Of a stretch of 12,077 bases of DNA, positions 1-6,501 are shown one piece after another. The position numbers and the translations under genes were made by a program. The DNA is taken from contig JAMCRC010000004.1 in the NCBI GenBank assembly GCA_023380415.1, positions 1,638 to 13,714 on the forward strand, in the 5' to 3' direction. The notes under the pieces were generated by a model that did not search any database, was not told the origin of the DNA, and was given only the letters and a program-made list of their open reading frames with translations. Origin of the DNA: Patescibacteria group bacterium (lineage in GTDB: Bacteria; Patescibacteriota; Minisyncoccia; UBA6257; GWB1-50-10). Numbering within the stretch: the first letter of the stretch is position 1; each line of letters begins with the position of its first letter.

Positions 1-558
1 TGGATGGCGAAAGACCTCGGAAAATCCGGCGTTCAGAAAATCGTAGAGCATCTGATAGTACTCCCCCTTCCGTCCGCGGACCACGGGCGCGAGGATTATC
101 ATGTTCCGCCGCTCGGCGTTGCCGTTCGATATGTCGATCGCGACATCCACTATCTCGTCGTTCGTCATCTTCTTTATCTCCCGGCCGCAGATCGGGCAGA
201 AGGGCTTGCCGACGCGCGCAAAAAGGACGCGGAGGTAATCGTAGATCTCCGTGATGGTCGCGACCGTGGACCGCGGATTGGCGCTGTGGTGCTTTTGGTC
301 GATCGAAATGGCCGGCGAAAGCCCCTCGATCTCGTCGACGTCCGGCTTGTCGAGCCGGCCCAGGAATTGCCGGGCATAGGCCGAAAGGGACTCGATATAC
401 CGACGCTGGCCTTCCGCGAATATGGTATCGAAGGCCAAAGACGATTTACCGGAGCCGGAAAGGCCGGTAAAAACGGTCATCTTATCCCGCGGGATCTCGA
501 GATTGATATTCTTCAGATTATGCTCTCTGGCCCCCTTGATTATGATTTTATCTTTCAT
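1..558 (-). CDS. uvrA: UvrA, excinuclease ABC subunit A (N-terminal 186 residues, partial)
   Basis: ATPase subunit of the UvrABC nucleotide excision repair complex. UvrA dimers find bulky DNA lesions and load UvrB. The reading frame starts at ATG 558 and stays open for 186 codons to the left edge, so the C-terminal four-fifths of a protein that is usually about 940 residues is missing. Visible landmarks: the family N-terminus with [10 protein letters not shown] (residues 9-18), Walker [10 protein letters not shown] (32-40), the UvrA block [20 protein letters not shown] (47-66), [17 protein letters not shown] (69-85), and a CPIC cysteine pair (121-124). The start fits the family N-terminus exactly and lies 10 nt after a hairpin whose 3' arm, AAGGGG, could act as a Shine-Dalgarno site. 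uvrB lies about 1.1 kb away on the same strand with a matching promoter and leader, so the two are probably co-regulated although not in one operon. Confidence 0.97.
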   Translation of the reverse strand, partial: MKDKIIIKGAREHNLKNINLEIPRDKMTVFTGLSGSGKSSLAFDTIFAEGQRRYIESLSAYARQFLGRLDKPDVDEIEGLSPAISIDQKHHSANPRSTVATITEIYDYLRVLFARVGKPFCPICGREIKKMTNDEIVDVAIDISNGNAERRNMIILAPVVRGRKGEYYQMLYDFLNAGFSEVFRHP

Positions 559-568
559 ACGAAAACGT

Positions 569-592
569 CCCCTTGGTTCTCCATCCTAGGGG
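569..592 (-). promoter_or_regulatory. 24-nt leader hairpin of uvrA, shared with uvrB
   Basis: On the transcribed strand this is CCCCT-A-GG-A, then a six-base loop UGGAGA, then A-CC-A-AGGGG. Five outer pairs, an A-A mismatch and two G-C pairs close the loop. It begins 10 nt after the -10 box, so near the 5' end of the predicted transcript, and ends 10 nt before ATG 558. The 3' arm AAGGGG is the best Shine-Dalgarno candidate and is paired in the hairpin. The copy before uvrB has the same length, mismatch position and loop. It could be an RNA regulator or a DNA operator. Confidence 0.75.
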
Positions 593-602
593 GTATGAAA
601 GG

Positions 603-631
603 AGTCTAGGCCCGAATTCGTTTTTAGTCAA
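603..631 (-). promoter_or_regulatory. uvrA promoter (TTGACT-N17-TAGACT)
   Basis: The -35 TTGACT is at 626-631 and the -10 TAGACT at 603-608, with exactly 17 bp between them on the minus strand. The predicted start of transcription is near 596, just before the leader hairpin. The -35 box overlaps the end of the T-run of the small-RNA terminator upstream, so the two units are packed end to end. The spacing and the TASACT-type -10 are the same as at the uvrB promoter. Confidence 0.75.
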
Positions 632-664
632 AAAAATGCACCCGACACAATGAAGTATCGGGTG
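630..664 (-). terminator. Intrinsic terminator of the small RNA
   Basis: On the minus strand the arms CACCCGAUAC and GUGUCGGGUG form a 10-bp stem (one U-G pair) around a six-base loop at 639-664. CA and seven U follow at 630-636. This is a textbook Rho-independent terminator, placed directly before the uvrA -35 box. Confidence 0.85.
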
Positions 665-833
665 GCCCGCGATGTAATCCTGCTGGGAAGAGGGCTTTTT
701 GGTTTTATATTGCCCTCGCCAGCGTAAGGCGTTAATAAAAATGTTTCATAAGGCACCTGTGGAATTGTGATCCTGTATGCTCCGTCGTTCGTTCGGGAGC
801 GCCTTGGGTATCTGTTCGCTGCCTTAAGTTTCT
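630..833 (-). ncRNA. Orphan small-RNA gene or uvrA leader RNA, about 200 nt, family unknown
   Basis: There is no credible reading frame here, but the stretch has a near-consensus promoter at one end and an intrinsic terminator at the other, which defines a transcript of about 200 nt on the minus strand. Helices visible by eye: a long-range stem between 820-828 and 747-755 (8 of 9 paired); inside it a hairpin with arms GCTCC/GGAGC at 779-800; and a strong hairpin at 682-723 made of GCUGG/CCAGC and GAGGGC/GCCCUC with a 16-nt A/U-rich loop. The length would suit a 6S-type RNA, but I do not see a single long rod with a central bubble. I also see none of the conserved blocks of tmRNA, RNase P RNA or SRP RNA. 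It could instead be a terminating leader (attenuator or riboswitch) of uvrA. The 5' end is estimated from promoter spacing. Confidence 0.55.
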
Positions 834-839
834 GGTCTT

Positions 840-868
840 ATTGTAGCATACCATCATTATTTTGTCAA
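840..868 (-). promoter_or_regulatory. Strong promoter of the small RNA (TTGACA-N17-TACAAT)
   Basis: A perfect -35 TTGACA is at 863-868 and a -10 TACAAT at 840-845, with 17 bp between them. The bases TGC directly before the -10 give an extended -10 motif as well. Transcription on the minus strand should start near 833. It is the best sigma-70-type promoter in the window, and no protein start follows it for about 275 bp. Confidence 0.8.
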
Positions 869-876
869 ATATGCCG

Positions 877-902
877 AAAACACCGCATTTTAGCGGTGTT
901 TT
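877..902 (-). terminator. Terminator hairpin overlapping the hpf stop codon
   Basis: On the minus strand AAAACACCGC and GCGGUGUUUU form a perfect 10-bp stem around the six-base loop UAAAAU. The first three loop bases are the TAA stop of hpf (890-892), so the 5' arm is still coding. The stem ends in UUUU, a short tract. It is nearly symmetrical and could also work for plus-strand transcription. Confidence 0.65.
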
Positions 903-1213
903 GAGAGTTTATCCTTGTATTTCTCGATATCGTCCTTGATCTTATTCTTGACCCCGTCCACGGCCGTCCGGAGGTCCTCGTTCTCGCTTTCGGCCCGGAT
1001 AACCTTGCCCGGCAGGTCAAGGTTCAAGGCGGCCCGGAAAACGTCGCCGTGCTTGTGGTGTCTGGTCGTCCGGCCGACCTCCACTAGGGCCATTACCTCC
1101 CCGGCCGTTTCGAATCGTTTCAAAAGACGCGCCAGCGAGCCTATCTTGCTTTCTATGTAGGCCTTGATGGTCGGCGTGACATCGAACCCCGTCGCCTCGA
1201 TGTTTATCTTCAT
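890..1213 (-). CDS. hpf: Short ribosome hibernation-promoting factor (HPF/RaiA/YfiA family)
   Basis: A 107-residue protein of the ribosome-associated sigma-54 modulation family. Such proteins bind the 30S decoding region when growth slows and inactivate ribosomes, either as stored 70S or as dimers. The sequence opens with MKINIEATGFDVTPTIKAYIESKI, typical of the first strand and helix. It continues with a central strand region containing RTTRHHKHGDVFRAAL (residues 48-63) and the acidic/basic helix EDLRTAVDGVKNKIKDDIEKYK (79-100). It ends there, so this is the short form without the dimerising C-terminal domain of long HPF. ATG 1213 is 20 nt after the stop of the permease gene and no Shine-Dalgarno site is evident. 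The sequence just before it, TATATAAGCAT, resembles the leaderless-type start at 6493, so a start at or next to the transcript 5' end, or read-through from the permease gene, are both possible. Confidence 0.9.
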   Translation of the reverse strand: MKINIEATGFDVTPTIKAYIESKIGSLARLLKRFETAGEVMALVEVGRTTRHHKHGDVFRAALNLDLPGKVIRAESENEDLRTAVDGVKNKIKDDIEKYKDKLSKHR

Positions 1214-1233
1214 ATGCTTATATACGTATCAGC

Positions 1234-1656
1234 TTACGTTAAGGCGATGATGAGCGCCCCGCCCACCATCATCAGGGCGCCCAGGGCCACCTTCCAGGTA
1301 AAGGCCTCGCCTAGGAATACGGCCGAAAGGATGACGACGAATACCAAACTCAGCCGGTCGATGACGACCACCTTGTTCACGAGGCCGATCTGGAGGGCTA
1401 GGAAGTAAAAAAGCCAGGAAAGGGCGCCGGCCGCTCCGGCCAGGGCGATGAAGGTCCAGCTGCGGCTGTCCAGGCTCGAGAGCGAAAAACCTTCGAACTT
1501 GCCGAGCAGCAGGGCCGCGAGAACCATGAAGATGGCCATGATGATGGCCCGCAAAGTGGTCGCGAGCGTCGAATCCACTCCCTGGAGGCCGATCTTCCCG
1601 AAGATGGCCACGAGCGCGGCGGATACTGACGAGAACAAGGCATAGACCCACCACAT
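1234..1656 (-). CDS. Single-domain EamA/DMT-type permease (five membrane helices)
   Basis: A 140-residue hydrophobic protein with about five membrane helices: near residues 4-20, 32-52, 67-90, 92-114 and 119-139. Its end, VVVIDRLSLVFVVILSAVFLGEAFTWKVALGALMMVGGALIIALT, is the characteristic second half of an EamA domain, with the conserved FLGE turn before the last helix. Canonical drug/metabolite transporters have two such domains in about 300 residues, so this is a half-size form that presumably works as a dimer. The substrate cannot be read from sequence. ATG 1656 is preferred over GTG 1659 because it lies 7 nt after a perfect TATAAT, exactly where transcription should start. It is followed 20 nt later by hpf on the same strand, and the two may form a two-gene unit ending at the hpf terminator. 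Confidence 0.85.
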   Translation of the reverse strand: MWWVYALFSSVSAALVAIFGKIGLQGVDSTLATTLRAIIMAIFMVLAALLLGKFEGFSLSSLDSRSWTFIALAGAAGALSWLFYFLALQIGLVNKVVVIDRLSLVFVVILSAVFLGEAFTWKVALGALMMVGGALIIALT

Positions 1657-1663
1657 CACTTCA

Positions 1664-1672
1664 ATTATACCA
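1664..1672 (-). promoter_or_regulatory. Extended -10 promoter for a leaderless permease transcript
   Basis: TGG-TATAAT on the minus strand gives a perfect -10 with an extended TGn motif. No -35 match is found 17 bp upstream (CAGCCC). The 7-nt gap to ATG 1656 puts the predicted +1 on the start codon itself. Confidence 0.6.
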
Positions 1673-1682
1673 AACCCAGGAC

Positions 1683-1699
1683 GGATGGGCTGCCCACCC
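1683..1699 (-). terminator. GC-rich hairpin directly after the uvrB stop codon
   Basis: On the minus strand GGGTGGGC and GCCCATCC can form an 8-bp stem (one G-U pair), with a nominal one-base gap, so a practical loop of 3-5 bases. It begins on the last base of the uvrB TAG. No U-run follows, so termination would be weak. It may only protect the mRNA end. Confidence 0.35.
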
Positions 1700-3702
1700 T
1701 ACTTCCCTTTTATCTTTTTATTGAGCTCGATCACCTCGTCCCGCAAGATGGCGGCCAGTTCGAAATCCAGCGCGGCGGCCGCTTCCTTCATTTCCTTCTG
1801 CTTTTCTTTGAAGAGCGTCTCGAGCGATTTCTTGGACTTGGGGAGCGGCTTGGTCTCCAAGCTGAGTATCTCTTCGGTCGGCAGGATGTCCTTTATTTCG
1901 CGGATGATGGTCCTTGGAGTGATGCCGTGATCTTTGTTGTACTTGATCTGCAGTTCTCGCCGGCGTTCCGTCTCTCCCACTGCCCGCTTGATGGAGCCGG
2001 TTATCTGGTCGGCGTACATCACGACCTCACCTTCGGCGTTCCTGGCCGCCCGGCCGATCGTCTGGACGAGCGACGTCTCGCTCCGCAAAAAGCCCTCCTT
2101 GTCGGCGTCGAGGATGGCGACTAGGGATACCTCCGGCAGGTCCAGGCCTTCCCGGAGGAGGTTCACGCCCACAAGGACGTCTATGCCGCCCTTCGCCGCG
2201 CCCTTCCTCAGGTTCGTGAGTATTTTGATGCGGTCCAGAGTGTCCACGTCGCTGTGGAGATAGGTCACCTTTATCTTCCTTTCTTCGAGGTAGGCGCTCA
2301 AGTCCTCGGCCATGCGCTTGGTGAGCGTCGTCACGAGCACGCGCTCCCCCTTTTCCACCCTCCCCTCGATGCGCGGGATGAGGTCGTCGATCTGGCCTTT
2401 GACCGGCCGGATGGTGATCTTGGGGTCCACGAGGCCGGTCGGGCGGATTATCTGCTCCACTATCTGCGAGCTTACCTTCTTCTCGAACTCGGCCGGAGTG
2501 GCCGAAGTGAATATGGTCGTCCCGGTTTTTTCGGCGAACTCATGGAAGCGTAAGGGGCGGTTGTCGGCGGCGCTCGGCAGCCGGAAGCCGTATTCGATGA
2601 GGGTTTTCTTGCGGGAAGCGTCGCCTTCGTACATTCCCTGGATCTGCGGAACGGTCACGTGCGACTCGTCGATGATGGTCAAAAAGCCGGCCTGCCCTGA
2701 GCTTGTCGAAGGAAAATAGTCCAGTAGGGTTTCGGGCGGCTCGCCGGCGCCGCGGCCGGAAAGGATGCGGGAGTAATTCTCGATGCCGTGGCAGTAGCCG
2801 ACCTCGCGCATCATGGCCATGTCGGCCTTGGTGCGGCGCTCCAGGCGCTCGGCCTCGAGAAGTTTGCCTTCTTTTTCAAGGACCTTGAGGCGCGTTTTCA
2901 TTTCCTGTTCTATTTCCTTGACGGCCCTGGCGCGGTCCTCGGGCGGCGTGATGAAATGCTTGGCCGGGGCGATATATATCTCGTCGAGCTCCGGGGTAAT
3001 GCCCGGGCGGAAGCCCTCGACCGGGTTTACTTCGTATATTTTTTCGATAGCGCCGTTTTTGGCGGCGAAATTGTAGATCACCTCGCGGTCCGGCGGCATT
3101 ATCTCCCAGTTGTCGCCGCGAACGCGGAACGTGCCGCGCTTCAGGTCGGCCGTCGTCCGCGTGAACTGGAGTTCCACGAGCTTTTTGATGAACGCCTCGC
3201 GGCTCAATTTGTCTCCCGGCTTGAAATGGAAGATGTTTTTGGCGTAGACCTCCGGCGCCCCGAGGCCGTAGATGCAGGAGACGGAGGCGACGACGATGAC
3301 ATCCCGGCGCGTTAAGAGGGCGGTCGTCGCGGCGTGGCGAAGCTTGTCGATCTCGTCGTTCACCATCGCTTCCTTTTCGATGTAGGTATCGGAAGAAGGC
3401 ATATAGGCCTCCGGCTGATAATAGTCGTAGTAGGAGACGAAATAGTTCACGCTGTTATGCGGAAAAAGCTCGCGGAATTCGTTCGTGAGCTGGGCGGCCA
3501 GGGTCTTGTTGTGGGCGATGACGAGCGTCGGTTTTTGGACGCGCTCGATGACATTCGCCATCGTGAACGTCTTGCCGGAACCGGTGACGCCCATGAGCGT
3601 CTGGTACCGGTAGCCCTTGCCGATGCCGGCAACCAGTTTTTCTATCGCCTGCGGCTGGTCCCCCGCCGGTTTGTTCCTGGACTCTATTTTGAATTCTTTC
3701 AT
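1699..3702 (-). CDS. uvrB: UvrB, excinuclease ABC subunit B
   Basis: Helicase-like subunit that UvrA loads onto damaged DNA. UvrB verifies the lesion, then recruits UvrC for incision. It has 667 residues, full length for the family. Domains and motifs in order: Walker A GVTGSGKT (38-45); the beta-hairpin region YFVSYYDYYQPEAYMPSSDTYIEK (87-110), which clamps one DNA strand; Walker B/motif II IDESH (344-348); FTSATPAE (398-405, motif III); GVNLLREGLDLPEVSLVAILDADKEG (512-537, motif V region); QTIGRAARN (547-555, motif VI); and a C-terminal UVR domain (about 627-662) that contacts UvrC. Oddity: residues 332-339 are STSSGQAG where relatives have about two residues between DYFP and the strand leading into IDESH; this comes from an inserted short repeat. 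The start at 3702 fits the family N-terminus and lies 13 nt after a hairpin shared with uvrA. Confidence 0.98.
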   Translation of the reverse strand: MKEFKIESRNKPAGDQPQAIEKLVAGIGKGYRYQTLMGVTGSGKTFTMANVIERVQKPTLVIAHNKTLAAQLTNEFRELFPHNSVNYFVSYYDYYQPEAYMPSSDTYIEKEAMVNDEIDKLRHAATTALLTRRDVIVVASVSCIYGLGAPEVYAKNIFHFKPGDKLSREAFIKKLVELQFTRTTADLKRGTFRVRGDNWEIMPPDREVIYNFAAKNGAIEKIYEVNPVEGFRPGITPELDEIYIAPAKHFITPPEDRARAVKEIEQEMKTRLKVLEKEGKLLEAERLERRTKADMAMMREVGYCHGIENYSRILSGRGAGEPPETLLDYFPSTSSGQAGFLTIIDESHVTVPQIQGMYEGDASRKKTLIEYGFRLPSAADNRPLRFHEFAEKTGTTIFTSATPAEFEKKVSSQIVEQIIRPTGLVDPKITIRPVKGQIDDLIPRIEGRVEKGERVLVTTLTKRMAEDLSAYLEERKIKVTYLHSDVDTLDRIKILTNLRKGAAKGGIDVLVGVNLLREGLDLPEVSLVAILDADKEGFLRSETSLVQTIGRAARNAEGEVVMYADQITGSIKRAVGETERRRELQIKYNKDHGITPRTIIREIKDILPTEEILSLETKPLPKSKKSLETLFKEKQKEMKEAAAALDFELAAILRDEVIELNKKIKGK
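2686..2712. repeat. Short REP-like repeat inserted in frame in uvrB
   Basis: The plus strand reads CCTGCCCTGAGCTTGTCGAA followed by GG at 2691-2712. This belongs to a well-known class of short imperfect palindromes (core CCTGAGC-TTG-TCGAAGG) scattered in many environmental and CPR genomes, recognised here from memory. Read through in uvrB it encodes STSSGQAG, a peptide often seen as an odd insert in predicted proteins. The insert keeps the frame. No second copy was noticed in this window. Confidence 0.7.
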
Positions 3703-3715
3703 GTATGCGCAAACC

Positions 3716-3739
3716 CCCTTTGGCTCTCCTGCCTAAGGG
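3716..3739 (-). promoter_or_regulatory. 24-nt leader hairpin of uvrB, shared with uvrA
   Basis: On the transcribed strand this is CCCUU-A-GGC, loop AGGAGA, GCC-A-AAGGG. Five outer pairs, an A-A mismatch and three G-C pairs close the loop. It agrees with the uvrA copy at 19 of 24 positions. Four of the five differences fall at paired positions: the fourth pair changes C-G to U-A together, and the innermost A-A becomes C-G. It begins 11 nt after the -10 box and ends 13 nt before ATG 3702. The AAAGGG arm plus two further G makes the likely Shine-Dalgarno site. Confidence 0.8.
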
Positions 3740-3750
3740 TCATGCGAGTC

Positions 3751-3779
3751 AGTGTATTTTATCCGCGGCCATACGTCAA
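3751..3779 (-). promoter_or_regulatory. uvrB promoter (TTGACG-N17-TACACT)
   Basis: The -35 TTGACG is at 3774-3779 and the -10 TACACT at 3751-3756, 17 bp apart. The architecture is the same as at uvrA: same spacer length, TASACT-type -10, and hairpin starting 10-11 nt downstream. The spacer contains one copy of a 12-bp direct repeat. Confidence 0.75.
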
Positions 3780-3794
3780 AACATCCGCGGCCAT
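3761..3794. repeat. Two 12-bp direct repeats around the uvrB -35 box
   Basis: ATCCGCGGCCAT occurs exactly at 3761-3772 (between -10 and -35) and at 3783-3794 (upstream of -35), 22 bp apart, close to two helical turns. This would place a bound protein on the same DNA face on both sides of the -35 box. Each copy contains CCGCGG, so the pair could also form a short hairpin. Nothing like it is seen at uvrA. Confidence 0.55.
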
Positions 3795-3799
3795 CGGTT

Positions 3800-6493
3800 T
3801 TACTTTAAGAAATCGGGGAGTTTGGCCTTATCGATGACGTCGTTGCCGTAGGTTTTTGCGATCTGGCCCATGGACTCTTTGATGGCTTGCAAGAGAGCGC
3901 TTGCCTCCTTGAGCTTGGCCGGGTCGGCGTGGATCTGCTCGTAGAGTTTGATCCGTCCGGTAAGGGATTGGCTGATATTTTGGAACTTGGTAATTTCATT
4001 CTGCATATCCAAGTGATGCGCCAAGGCGTAGCTCAAGACGTCGTTGCGGTAGTCCTTGGCCATGTATTCGGCGCCGGAATAGCCCCTGACGACCATAGTG
4101 TCGGCCAAACTGCCCGGATGGGCCTCGACGGAACCGGTCACTTCGTGAGGCAGGCCGGGGTGTTCCGGTACGATCGGAGTATGTCCGGCGGCGTGCGTAG
4201 GCGCATTTTCCCAGATGGGATTGCCCGGCGGATGGTCGGGATGGGTCGGGATCTGCGGCGGATAATGGTCGGGGTAGCCCATCGTGTTATCGTGGCCCGT
4301 CGACGGTTTTCCGAAAACCTCTTTCACCCAGGCCTCCTGCCCCGGAGCGGTGGGATGTTCGGCGAACGGCGGGTGCGGCACCGCCTTGGCCGCCTCTTTC
4401 AAGCGGTCCAAGTCGGCCATCGTCCCCATCGGCTTGCCGCTGCCGGGAAAGACCTCGAAATGGCCGGGATGGCCGCCGTTCCCCGGCATGAATTTGACGA
4501 TGTCGCCCGGATGGACCAGGTTGAGTTTCGATATTTGGACGGGCCCTTCGGGAGTATGGATTATCGAATGCGGATTGGTCCACGCATCGGACAGTTCTTT
4601 TTGGTTCAAGCCGATGGATTTGGCCGCTTCCCAGGCCGAGCCGTGCTCCGGGATGGTGGCCGTATAGTCGGCATGAACGAAAGCTTCCGGTACCGGGACC
4701 GATTCGCCGCGGGGTATTTCCGGCGCCGCTTCGTGCGGCATCGGCCCGAAATGGGTCGGGGCCGGCTGGTGCAATGCATCGGCTTGGGCGGTCGTGAACT
4801 CATGCGGCGCTCCGGCGTTTATCGGTCCGATGTTGGGATGAACGTTCGTTTCGGGCGCTTGATTCGGCAGGGATGCGCCGACATGGCCCTGAGCGACCGC
4901 GGTGTGATCGGGTGCGGTAAAACCGCCCCTCGCCCCGTGGGCCGTCGCGGCGGCTTCGGCGGCATGGCTCAGGTCGGATTTTCCGAAAAGCTCGGCGAGA
5001 GTATGGAAAGTGCCGTAGATGATGGTTTCCGCGCCCAATGCGGCCACGGCGGTCTTGCCGGCCAATTCGGCGTAGCGGGCTCCCATGGCGAGGGCGTCGG
5101 CCTTGCCGTATTGGGTGACGGCGCGGTCCCAGTCATTGAGGCGCCGTTCGTAACTGGCCAGCATTTTCTTTTGAGCGGCCGATTTTTCGGTCTTGCTCAT
5201 ATCTTTGTCGTTTTCTATGTTATCCAATCGGCGCTGGATCTTTACGGCTGAATGGCTGATATTCCATTTTGCGACCTCTTGAATGATATGGCTCGCCATG
5301 CCCACCTTTGCGGTAAGCGTATTCTTATTGAGGCGTTCCATTAAGCTGGCCGGGATATTTTTATTGTAGGCCTCTTGAAGGGCGGCGCTGTCTACCGGCT
5401 GGTCGCCATTCGCGGCCTTGGCCTCTTCGTATATCTTCCAGGCCTCTTCCGCCGCGTCCTTCGTTGTTTCGATGCGGGTCTTGTCCAAAAGCGCCTCGTT
5501 CTCGAATTGGCCCTCTTTCACTCCTTCGGCTAAGCGGGCGAAACCGAGGCCGCCCAGCATGGCATAGCGGAGAGGCATGAAGGCGGTGGTGCCGATGATA
5601 TCCAAGGCAACGCGGCCGTATTTGATCGCGCCTCCGCCGAGATAGGCGGAGCTCACGACGCCGTGGGTCTTTCCCTTGCGCGCGTCGTCGAGCTGCTTGG
5701 TCGCCTTCTCCGCTTCTCCGCGGTAGGTCTTCGCCAGTCCCTTGATGGAACGCGTGAAAATATTATCGGACTTGGTCTTGCCGTAGGCCTTTTCGAGCCC
5801 GTTGGCGAAAAGCTCGCTCTTTCCTTTCATGGCATGAAGGCCGATGCTTTTGATGCCGCGGGCGAATCCCATTTTCTCTTCCCGGGGCATGGCGTCTATC
5901 TCCTTCTTGATCTCCGCCATCTCCGGAGAGTTCTTGAGCGTCTCCTCCTTTTCCTTGTCCGCCTCCTCCGCCGTTTTTGCCTCCACTTCGGGCGCTTTTT
6001 CGGCGGCGGGCCGCGCCGCCTCCGGCTTGATGCCGGCTTTCTCCAAAGCTATTTCCCGGGCGGTCTTGAGACGACCTTCGGATTCTTTCTCCGTCGAATC
6101 AACAGGCGTTTTTTCAGCCGTCTTGGTGGATGTTTTTTCCGCCATCCTTCCTTTCAGGATGCCGGTCAGCTCGTCGAAAGACCTGTTAGCGATATCCTCC
6201 TCGGAAACGTCGTATTTGCGCAGGACATCCTTCATCCCCTCCGGGACGAAAGAGATCTGGTCGTATTTGCCGGATTCAGCGTTCTTGATGATGGACTCGG
6301 CGCGTTTCTCGAAATCCGGTTCCGCGGACGGACCGTTCTCCGACCCTTCTTTATCGGGTCCCGTTTGCGGAGCTTCATTGGATGCGGCCGGTTCGGCCGG
6401 TTTGCTCTCCGGCGCCGTCTCCGGCTTCTTCTCGTTTTGCGGAGGTTCGTAGACCTCTTCCCACTCGCCTCCCCCGCCAACGAACTTTTCCAT
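3800..6493 (-). CDS. Large unrecognised protein with LysM-like segment and Pro/His-rich region
   Basis: An 897-residue protein that I do not recognise as a named family. Residues 1-200 are charged and low in complexity (many E, K, A, P), with no signal peptide. Residues 278-320 form a hydrophobic stretch rich in glycine and alanine, possibly one or two membrane helices. Residues 345-460 are helical and probably coiled. A second hydrophobic segment is at about 470-503. From about 510 to 800 the chain is rich in proline and histidine (repeated HP, PDH and PPF-type steps). Within it, TIPEHGSAWEAAKSIGLNQ at 613-631 followed by LNLVHPGDIVKFMPG (657-671) looks like a stretched LysM repeat, the class that binds glycan. 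The last 80 residues are a charged helix. It stands alone with its own promoter. A cell-surface or envelope-scaffold role is only inference. The start follows TATAAT by 8 nt. Confidence 0.8.
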   Translation of the reverse strand: MEKFVGGGGEWEEVYEPPQNEKKPETAPESKPAEPAASNEAPQTGPDKEGSENGPSAEPDFEKRAESIIKNAESGKYDQISFVPEGMKDVLRKYDVSEEDIANRSFDELTGILKGRMAEKTSTKTAEKTPVDSTEKESEGRLKTAREIALEKAGIKPEAARPAAEKAPEVEAKTAEEADKEKEETLKNSPEMAEIKKEIDAMPREEKMGFARGIKSIGLHAMKGKSELFANGLEKAYGKTKSDNIFTRSIKGLAKTYRGEAEKATKQLDDARKGKTHGVVSSAYLGGGAIKYGRVALDIIGTTAFMPLRYAMLGGLGFARLAEGVKEGQFENEALLDKTRIETTKDAAEEAWKIYEEAKAANGDQPVDSAALQEAYNKNIPASLMERLNKNTLTAKVGMASHIIQEVAKWNISHSAVKIQRRLDNIENDKDMSKTEKSAAQKKMLASYERRLNDWDRAVTQYGKADALAMGARYAELAGKTAVAALGAETIIYGTFHTLAELFGKSDLSHAAEAAATAHGARGGFTAPDHTAVAQGHVGASLPNQAPETNVHPNIGPINAGAPHEFTTAQADALHQPAPTHFGPMPHEAAPEIPRGESVPVPEAFVHADYTATIPEHGSAWEAAKSIGLNQKELSDAWTNPHSIIHTPEGPVQISKLNLVHPGDIVKFMPGNGGHPGHFEVFPGSGKPMGTMADLDRLKEAAKAVPHPPFAEHPTAPGQEAWVKEVFGKPSTGHDNTMGYPDHYPPQIPTHPDHPPGNPIWENAPTHAAGHTPIVPEHPGLPHEVTGSVEAHPGSLADTMVVRGYSGAEYMAKDYRNDVLSYALAHHLDMQNEITKFQNISQSLTGRIKLYEQIHADPAKLKEASALLQAIKESMGQIAKTYGNDVIDKAKLPDFLK

Positions 6494-6501
6494 ATGCTTA
6501 A

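Noticed and set aside
569..592. Classical LexA/SOS box before uvrA and uvrB
   Set aside because: Neither CTGT-N8-ACAG nor GAAC-N4-GTTC is present in the two promoters; the shared dyad has different half-sites.
4..609. A 201-codon plus-strand frame at the left edge
   Set aside because: Antisense shadow of uvrA; the minus-strand frame carries Walker A and other exact UvrA motifs.
3887..5251. A 454-codon plus-strand frame, and a 445-codon one at 5663-7000
   Set aside because: Both are antisense shadows of the 897-residue gene, and the second also runs across the decarboxylase gene and a promoter-terminator junction. The minus-strand frame is longer, has a promoter right at its start, and its end matches the intergenic signals.
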